Shown here in pieces: positions 55,088-64,000 of a stretch of 64,000 nt of DNA (the first letter of the stretch is position 1; each line of letters starts with the position of its first letter). The position numbers were made by a program, and so were the translations under genes. The notes under the pieces were generated by a model, which worked only from the letters and a program-made list of their open reading frames with translations, was not told the origin of the DNA and made no database searches. Source of the stretch: Sulfurimicrobium sp964384915 (GTDB taxonomy: Bacteria; Pseudomonadota; Gammaproteobacteria; Burkholderiales; Sulfuricellaceae); NCBI GenBank assembly GCA_964384915.1, contig CAYLMA010000004.1:62001-126000 (forward strand). Reading direction: 5' to 3'.

Positions 55088-55132
55088 CCGCCAAATAATC
55101 ACGAGGTCGAAAGTTCGCTTGGCGATACTCAT
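55088..55132 (-). pseudogene. Vestigial second sdhA 5' end
   Basis: ATG at 55132 overlaps the sdhD stop (ATGA) and opens MSIAKRTFDLVII, then leaves frame through an extra T before GGCGG and continues into unrelated sequence with a CCCCG-TAAG-CGGGG hairpin. The intact sdhA opens VIQKRTFDAVIIG. KRTFD and VII are shared in protein, but the codons differ at several synonymous positions. It is thus a diverged copy of the start rather than a fresh duplication. Confidence 0.75.
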
Positions 55133-55476
55133 TGCACGCTCCACAAAATCTGCACCGCCCAGGCCGCATAGGCCAGCAGGGCCAGGATGACCGCCACATG
55201 CAGGGCCAGGCGGACCACGGTGGGATGGACGTAATCCATGAAAATGTCGCGCATCCCGACCCAGGCATGGAGAAACACGCTGAACAGGAACAGCAGGCTT
55301 GCAAGGCGCAGCGGCAGGCTGTGGAACAGGCCCTGCCAGGAGGAAAAACTGTGCGGCTGGGTGAGAAAGAAGCCGATCAGGAACAGGCTGTAGAACGCCA
55401 TCACCACGGCGCTGACGCGCTGGACCAGCCAGTCCTTGAGGCCGTAGTGGGCGCCGCTGGCAATGCGCTTCACCAT
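55129..55476 (-). CDS. sdhD: Succinate dehydrogenase membrane anchor SdhD
   Basis: This 115-residue protein has three membrane helices. GLKDWLVQRVSAVVMAFYSLFLIGFF carries the conserved W-QR-SA motif of the quinone/haem side, and HAWVGMRDIFMDYVH contains the haem-ligand region. Its start overlaps sdhC by 7 bases. Confidence 0.94.
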   Translation of the reverse strand: MVKRIASGAHYGLKDWLVQRVSAVVMAFYSLFLIGFFLTQPHSFSSWQGLFHSLPLRLASLLFLFSVFLHAWVGMRDIFMDYVHPTVVRLALHVAVILALLAYAAWAVQILWSVQ

Positions 55477-55844
55477 AGCCAGGCTCCGGTCAATATTGCC
55501 GCGCCTATGCTTACGGCAAGAACAAGCTTGGAACTGAAGCGCGCCTGCGGCAGATCCACGCCGATGTCGAAATCCAGGGCCAGGTAGCGCAGGCCCATGC
55601 AGAAATGGTGCAGGTAGGCCCAGATCACGCCGATCAGGAACAGCTTCACCAGCGCCAGGTCAAACCAGGCCCGCACCTGGGCGAAACCCTGTTCCGAGGC
55701 CAGGCTCATTTGCAGCAGGTATAGCAGCAGCGGCAAGAGCAGGAACAGCAGCGCACCGCTTGCGCGGTGCATGATCGACACCACCCCCGGCAGCGGCAAC
55801 CTGATCTTGAACAGATTGAGGTAAACCGGGCGACTTGTGTTCAT
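55470..55844 (-). CDS. sdhC: Succinate dehydrogenase cytochrome b556 subunit SdhC
   Basis: This 124-residue subunit has three membrane helices. RPVYLNLFKIRLPLPGVVSIMHRASGALLF contains the S-HR-SG motif of the quinone site, and HHFCMGLRYLALDFDIG the conserved haem-side block. It is the first sdh gene and starts 3 bases after the hepT stop, so it has no room for a promoter of its own. Confidence 0.95.
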   Translation of the reverse strand: MNTSRPVYLNLFKIRLPLPGVVSIMHRASGALLFLLLPLLLYLLQMSLASEQGFAQVRAWFDLALVKLFLIGVIWAYLHHFCMGLRYLALDFDIGVDLPQARFSSKLVLAVSIGAAILTGAWLW

Positions 55845-55847
55845 GCT

Positions 55848-56261
55848 TCAGCCCAGCGCTTCCAGCGCCAGATTGGCAAAATCCAGAGGATCGTTGAGAT
55901 GGTGCTCGACCACATCGATCATGATTGCCACGTCAAGCTTTTTGTACTCATGTATCAGAATATTGCGGAACCCCACCATGCCTTTCATGGACTCGACCAT
56001 TCCCGCGGGAATCAGGCCGGCACGATGGAGCAACACAAACGCATCGGCGCTATCTTGCGGCAACCCCAGTTTTTTGCTCTTTATCAGGTAATTGGCAATA
56101 TCGATGGCAAGTTCGCATATTCTCTGCAGATTCATCCCGATCGAGTCCTGTCTGAGGTAGTCCTCCGCAAAGGGTTTATCGCTTTCCAAAGCGTAGTATT
56201 TGCGGATTTGCGCGATGCAGCGCTCGATGCTGATTTTCTTGTTGAGGATGATCTCATTCAT
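55848..56261 (-). CDS. hepT: HepT-like HEPN toxin of a type VII toxin-antitoxin module
   Basis: This 137-residue HEPN protein has the RNase motif RX4HXY at R99-H104-Y106 (RNILIHEY). In characterised MntA-HepT pairs the Tyr is AMPylated by the antitoxin, which inactivates the RNase. It overlaps mntA by 4 bases (ATGA) and is followed after 3 bases by sdhC. Confidence 0.9.
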   Translation of the reverse strand: MNEIILNKKISIERCIAQIRKYYALESDKPFAEDYLRQDSIGMNLQRICELAIDIANYLIKSKKLGLPQDSADAFVLLHRAGLIPAGMVESMKGMVGFRNILIHEYKKLDVAIMIDVVEHHLNDPLDFANLALEALG

Positions 56262-56671
56262 ACGTCGTAAAACCTCCCGCTGCGCAAGCCCTCGGATAAA
56301 ATCTCAGCACGCTCCTCATTGAGTTTCTGGTAGAAGGACAGCGTCAGCATCTCAAACTCTTCCGCCGCATATTCATTCGCTGTGAAAATGCGGCGGTCCG
56401 CCATGACGACCTCTTTTTGAAAAACTGTCGAAATCTGGCGCAAATTGAGCAAATCCACCGGTTTATGCAGCAGCGAGGCAAGTTCGGACTGGGTCTTGAC
56501 CAGATCAAGCGCTCCCAGCGTTTTGGCCTTATCCGGCGGCAGCAGCATGGCAATATCCACGTCACTATCCGGCCATTCATCTTTCGTTCCCCACGAGCCG
56601 AACAGGTAGATGGCCTGAACATCCGGATGGCGTGCGACAATGGTTTGCACAATGACGTCGTGCGCTTCCAT
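56258..56671 (-). CDS. mntA: MntA-like minimal nucleotidyltransferase antitoxin
   Basis: This 137-residue nucleotidyltransferase has a perfect GSX10DXD motif (G25-S26 ... D37-V-D39 in LFGSWGTKDEWPDSDVDIAML). It is expected to AMPylate and silence the HepT partner encoded next. ATG 56671 lies 10 bases after the malic enzyme stop; the upstream open frame is antisense-like shadow. Confidence 0.9.
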   Translation of the reverse strand: MEAHDVIVQTIVARHPDVQAIYLFGSWGTKDEWPDSDVDIAMLLPPDKAKTLGALDLVKTQSELASLLHKPVDLLNLRQISTVFQKEVVMADRRIFTANEYAAEEFEMLTLSFYQKLNEERAEILSEGLRSGRFYDV

Positions 56672-56681
56672 GATGGGGGTG

Positions 56682-57881
<1,200 letters not shown>

Positions 57882-57888
57882 GCTGACC

Positions 57889-58635
57889 TCAATTCAATTC
57901 GTCGAAATAGTAGTAATTTTCGGTGTTGATATAACTCATGCGCCATTCGACCGGCTGCCGGTTGTAGGTAAAGGCAACCCGCTCGATGCACAGCAAGGGC
58001 GCGCCGACCGCCACATTCAGCAGCGGCGCGCTGGTTTCGTCGGCCAGTATAGCCCGGATGCGCTCCTGGGCGGAGACGATGCGGATGAAGTAGTGGGTTT
58101 CATAGAGCGAATAGAGCGTCCCCTTGTAGGCGTTGACATGCTCTTCGATCAGCGCGCTCGAAATGCCCTTGAGCAGGGTGGCGGGCAGGCGGATATCGTC
58201 GTAGACCACGGGCTTGGCGGAGAACTCAAGCACCCGGCGCAGCACCACCAGGCTGCTTCCCGTGCGGATATTCAACCGCTTCGCCACCTCGGCATCCGCC
58301 TTGCCGCGCCCGAACCCGATAAACCGGCTGTGCGGGTATTCGCGTTCGCCTTGCAGCGGCATCAAGTGGAGAAACCTGTACAGCGTGCCATCGTCCGCAT
58401 GGGTGGCGACGAAAGTGCCCCTGCCCTGGCGCCGCAACAGGTAATTTTCTGCCACCAGCTCGTCGATCGCCTTGCGCACCGTCCCCTGGCTCACCTGATA
58501 GCGCCGCGCCAGTTCCATTTCGCTGGGAATCGCCGCGCCCGGCTGCCACTCTCCCTCCGCCAGGCCGCGCGTGATCAGGAGCTTGATCTGCTCGTACAGC
58601 GGGAGAAAACTCGGGGTGGACGGTTCTTTCTTCAT
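57889..58635 (-). CDS. GntR/HutC-family transcriptional regulator
   Basis: This 248-residue regulator has an N-terminal winged helix (LYEQIKLLITRGLAEGEWQPGAAIPSEMELARRYQVSQGTVRKAIDELVAENYLLRRQGRGTFVA) and a C-terminal UTRA ligand domain. It heads the malic enzyme-sdh-gltA-suc run and is preceded by a 14-bp palindrome, so it probably controls itself and the TCA genes in response to an intermediate. The effector is not visible. Confidence 0.9.
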   Translation of the reverse strand: MKKEPSTPSFLPLYEQIKLLITRGLAEGEWQPGAAIPSEMELARRYQVSQGTVRKAIDELVAENYLLRRQGRGTFVATHADDGTLYRFLHLMPLQGEREYPHSRFIGFGRGKADAEVAKRLNIRTGSSLVVLRRVLEFSAKPVVYDDIRLPATLLKGISSALIEEHVNAYKGTLYSLYETHYFIRIVSAQERIRAILADETSAPLLNVAVGAPLLCIERVAFTYNRQPVEWRMSYINTENYYYFDELN

Positions 58636-58676
58636 AGGCCCCGATTTATATCAGAAAGGCGGGCGGGGGTCCATAG

Positions 58677-58690
58677 GTCTTATATAAGAC
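58677..58690. promoter_or_regulatory. Palindromic operator upstream of gntR
   Basis: GTCTTATATAAGAC is a perfect 14-bp palindrome 41 bases before the gntR start, in the ppc-gntR spacer. Size, symmetry and GTC-GAC ends fit a GntR/HutC-type site. No second copy was noticed elsewhere in the window. Confidence 0.65.
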
Positions 58691-58732
58691 ATGCGGACGC
58701 CTGGAAAGGCGAATTTGCGGTTCAATTCAAAA

Positions 58733-61549
58733 TCAACCCGTGTTGCGCATGCCGCCCGCAATGGCATTGATCGAGCGCAGCAAGGGGTTGGTCCACTGCT
58801 CGCGCTCTTCCTGCGACAGCGACTCGTCGCGGGTTCGCTTCAGCAGCATGACCTGGATGTGATTGAGCGGGTCCAAATAAGGGCTGCGGCGCGCCAGGGA
58901 CAAGGCCAGGGTGGGGTTCTCCTCGATCAGCATCTTGGCGTCGGCGATATTCAATACCTGGGTGACGGTGCGATAGTATTCATCGCGGATGGTCTGGTAG
59001 ATGGCGAACGCCTCTTCCTTGCGCTCGGCCAGTTCGGCATAACGCGCGGCAATACTCATGTCCGCCTTGAACAGGGCCATCTGCGTGTTGCTGAGCAAGG
59101 CGCGGAAGAACGGCCATTCCTGGTACATATGCTGCAACTTGGCAAGCCGCTCAGGGTCGCTGCCGCGCCAGTTTTCCAGCGCCGTGCCGATGCCGAACCA
59201 GGCCGGCATGGTGTGGCGCGACTGGCCCCAGCCGAACACCCAGGCAATGGCGCGCACCGAGCCCTTGGAGCGGTCGCCCTTCTTGCGGTGGGAGGGGCGC
59301 GAGCCGATGTTCAACAGGCCGATCTCGGTCACCGGGGTGGCTTCGTAGAAATAATCGATGAAGCCGGGCGTCTTGTCGGTCAGGCCGCGGAAGGCCGCCT
59401 CGCCGTCTTCGGCCAGCTTGTCCATGATGCCGAGGAAATCGCGGCTCTCCCTGGCCGGCTCGCGAACCAGGCTGGTGCTGGCCTTGAGCAGGCCGGTCAT
59501 GCCCATGGACAGCTCATAGGAAGCGGTTTCGGTATTGCTGTACTTGAACGACAGCACCTCGCCCTGTTCGGTCAGCTTGATCTGGCCGCGCACCGTGCCT
59601 TCCGGCTGCGACAGGATGGCCTCGTGGGTCGGCCCGCCGCCGCGCCCCACCGTGCCGCCGCGGCCGTGGAACAGGCGGCACTCGATGCCGCGCGACTGCG
59701 CCAGCGCGGTAATCCGGGTCTGCGCGTCATAGAGGGACCACACCGAGGCGAGGATGCCGCCATCCTTGGCCGAATCGGAATAACCCAGCATGACTTCCTG
59801 CAGGTTGCCGGAGCACTTGACCAGGGCGGCATACACCGGATTGTCGAGGAGCGCCGTCATCACCGGCTCGATGTGCTCCAGGTCGGCAATGGTTTCGAAC
59901 AGCGGCGAAATGCTGATGTTGCAGAACCATTCCGCCTCGTTGCGCCCGGCCAGGCCGGCCAGGCTGGCGAGGAACATGACCTCCATGACATGGCTGGCGG
60001 CGTGGGTCATCGAGATGACGTAGGCGCCAAAGGCCCGGGGGCTGATTTCATGGCGCATGCGCGCCATCACTTCGAGCACCTCGAAGGTTTCGCGGGTGGC
60101 GGCGCTGAGCCTGCTCTTGTCGAGCTTGAATTCCTGGGCGCGGGCAATGGCGCCGCCCAGGGTTTCGAGGCGTCCGTCTTCGCTCAAGGCATGGTAATCC
60201 GGCAGCCCCGGGAACTGCGCGAACAGTTCGGCAACCGCCTCGGTATGGCGCGTGGATTCCTGGCGGATATCGAGATGCACCAGGTAAAAACCGAAGGTCT
60301 CGGCCTGGCGGATCAGGTCCTGTAGCTCGCCGTGGGCCATGCCGCTGTCGCCATGGCTGATCAGCGAATCGCGGATCAGGCAGAGATCGGCCAGGAATTC
60401 CTGTTCCGATTGGTAAGCGTCCGCAAAAGGAGCGCCCGTTCTTCCTTCCAGTTCGGCATCAAGCATGCCCAGGCCATGGCGCAGCCGATGCCGCATCACA
60501 TACAGCTTGCGGCGGTAAGGCTCCTGTCCGAAACGCTGCGGGAAATCGCCGAATACCGCGGGAAAGCGCTGTTCGTCCTGGCGCAGGCTCTCGTTCATGG
60601 ATTCGCTGATGGTGCACAGGCGTTTCGAGTGGGTCAGGACATGGCTGAGATCGCTGACTTCATTCAGGTAATGGCGCAGGATTTCGCGCTTGTGCAGGCG
60701 CAGGGCGAGCACGGTCGTTTCCGGCGTAACGAAGGGATTGCCGTCGCGGTCGCCGCCGATCCAGGAACCGAAGCGCAGGATATTCGGTATCCGGATCTGT
60801 TCGCCTTCGGCCAGTTCCGGCCCATACACACGCTCGATGGCTTTTTCCAGGTAGCGGTAAGTTTCGGGCACGGCCTTGAACAGGCTTTCTCTGAAATAGA
60901 ACAGCCCGTTCTTGATTTCGTCGCGCACCTGGGGCTTGGTGGTGCGCACCTCGTCGGTTTTCCACAAGGTCTGGATCTGCTGCTCCAGCAGGCGGGTCAG
61001 TTCCTTGTGCCGCCCCTTGCCGGCGCGCGGATCGTCCAGTTGCTCGCCGGTCAGGAAGATGCGGCGCAGGTGTTCCATGATGGTACGGCGCTTGGATTCT
61101 GTCGGGTGTGCGGTGAGCACCGGGATATAGGCCGCCTTGTCGAGCAGGGTCTGCAATTGCGCGGCGGTAATACCCTGCTCATGGAACTCGCGCAGCGTGG
61201 CGTCGAACGAGCCTTTCCACAGCGGCCCCCCGCCACGCACCTGGGCGCGGCGAATCTGGTGCTGGTAAGACTCCTCGGCCAGGTTGACGAGGCTGAAATA
61301 GGTGCTGAAAGCGCGCACCACGTGCGTCAGCGTTTCCGGGTCCAGAGTACCCAAGAGTTTCTCCAGCTGCAGGCGAAGACGCGGATCGCCTGTCTTGCGC
61401 AGACGGATATAGCCCTTGCGCAGCGCTTCCACCGCAGCCAGCACGTGCCCATCCTCCTGGGTTTTCAATACATTGCCGAGCAAATTGCCGAAAAGTTTTA
61501 CGCGGGCGCGCAATTGTCTATCTGTGGGTAATTTTGTCACTTTTATCAC
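58733..61549 (-). CDS. ppc: Phosphoenolpyruvate carboxylase
   Basis: This 938-residue enzyme makes oxaloacetate from PEP and bicarbonate. It has the catalytic H148 in VLTAHPTESKRR, the FRFGSWIGGDRDGNP-type block, VMLGYSDSAKDGG, the FHGRGGTVGRGGGPTH loop and the family C-terminus RNTG. Its place before the TCA genes makes sense as the anaplerotic entry. It ends 97 bases before gntR. Confidence 0.97.
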   Translation of the reverse strand: MIKVTKLPTDRQLRARVKLFGNLLGNVLKTQEDGHVLAAVEALRKGYIRLRKTGDPRLRLQLEKLLGTLDPETLTHVVRAFSTYFSLVNLAEESYQHQIRRAQVRGGGPLWKGSFDATLREFHEQGITAAQLQTLLDKAAYIPVLTAHPTESKRRTIMEHLRRIFLTGEQLDDPRAGKGRHKELTRLLEQQIQTLWKTDEVRTTKPQVRDEIKNGLFYFRESLFKAVPETYRYLEKAIERVYGPELAEGEQIRIPNILRFGSWIGGDRDGNPFVTPETTVLALRLHKREILRHYLNEVSDLSHVLTHSKRLCTISESMNESLRQDEQRFPAVFGDFPQRFGQEPYRRKLYVMRHRLRHGLGMLDAELEGRTGAPFADAYQSEQEFLADLCLIRDSLISHGDSGMAHGELQDLIRQAETFGFYLVHLDIRQESTRHTEAVAELFAQFPGLPDYHALSEDGRLETLGGAIARAQEFKLDKSRLSAATRETFEVLEVMARMRHEISPRAFGAYVISMTHAASHVMEVMFLASLAGLAGRNEAEWFCNISISPLFETIADLEHIEPVMTALLDNPVYAALVKCSGNLQEVMLGYSDSAKDGGILASVWSLYDAQTRITALAQSRGIECRLFHGRGGTVGRGGGPTHEAILSQPEGTVRGQIKLTEQGEVLSFKYSNTETASYELSMGMTGLLKASTSLVREPARESRDFLGIMDKLAEDGEAAFRGLTDKTPGFIDYFYEATPVTEIGLLNIGSRPSHRKKGDRSKGSVRAIAWVFGWGQSRHTMPAWFGIGTALENWRGSDPERLAKLQHMYQEWPFFRALLSNTQMALFKADMSIAARYAELAERKEEAFAIYQTIRDEYYRTVTQVLNIADAKMLIEENPTLALSLARRSPYLDPLNHIQVMLLKRTRDESLSQEEREQWTNPLLRSINAIAGGMRNTG

Positions 61550-61800
61550 TTATTCCACACCGCAAAAGCGGCAAAATTGGGCACAAAATGGCAACCTGCA
61601 CCGTTTAGAATGTTATCCGCAAAGACGGACATTGTAGCGTCGCAGGGCGTCAGGGCAAGCATTTTACAGCACTACGGGCCATGATTGGCGAGACTACGTC
61701 CAGCCTATTGCGTGAACGCTTGCACCAGCAGAGGGACAAAGTGTTATACGCTTGGATTATGCGCTCTGCCCGGAAGCGCTTCATAAAAGAAAGAAACCAG
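61550..61800. other. Divergent spacer between ppc and the P-type ATPase gene
   Basis: About 250 bases with no gene. Plus-strand TTGCAC at 61720 and TTATAC at 61744, 18 bases apart, are a weak candidate promoter for the ATPase. An in-frame ATG at 61759 would extend the ATPase by 14 residues. Nothing else stands out. Confidence 0.4.

Positions 61801-64000
<2,200 letters not shown>

Overview
The window is a GC-rich bacterial chromosome segment without rRNA or tRNA genes. Gene content and order (fliEFGHIJKLMNOPQR with a FleS/FleR-type pair, tandem cheV genes, a RoxA-type oxygenase, gltA-sucAB after sdh, a B12-dependent ribonucleotide reductase) suggest a motile betaproteobacterium, perhaps of the Nitrosomonadales (Gallionella/Sulfuricella-like). 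That placement is inference from recalled gene neighbourhoods; no search was run.

Layout. 1-2522 (+): 3' end of a sensor kinase, an HD-GYP response regulator and a stand-alone receiver, all overlapping or abutting. 2640-5219 (+): mutS, convergent with slyD and a Bcp-type peroxiredoxin (-) across a perfect 38-bp palindrome. 6355-8435 (+): ribosomal oxygenase, a conserved unknown and a small Ala/Pro-repeat lipoprotein ended by a clear terminator. 8500-13172 (-): metallo-hydrolase, bamC, dapA, nrdJ. 13204-27884 (-): flagellar basal body and export genes fliR to fliE, with the regulators fleR and fleS upstream and a good sigma-54 promoter before fliE; a 167-bp palindromic element lies between fliJ and fliK. 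28145-37940 (+): chemoreceptor, a wrecked PAS-chemoreceptor pseudogene, cheV-cheV-cheY-cheZ-cheA, an EAL/HDOD protein and a hydrolase.

37928-61549 (-) is one long co-directional run around the TCA cycle: ppc, gntR, malic enzyme, sdhC, sdhD, sdhA, sdhB, sdhE, gltA, sucA, sucB, zapE. Three accessory modules sit inside it. MntA-HepT (type VII toxin-antitoxin) lies between malic enzyme and sdhC. A complete Wadjet set (jetA-jetB-jetC ... jetD) lies between sdhA and sdhB, and jetA begins on a TTG overlapping the sdhA stop. A TumE/TumA-like toxin-antitoxin pair lies between jetC and jetD with its own near-consensus promoter. A diverged second copy of the sdhA 5' end, still overlapping the sdhD stop, suggests that sdhA was replaced or rearranged here.

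Three spacers in or beside this run hold locus-specific reiterated words (heptads or a 9-mer) arranged as long inverted repeats. They are the most puzzling non-coding structures in the window. The window ends inside a P2A-type cation ATPase gene (+).
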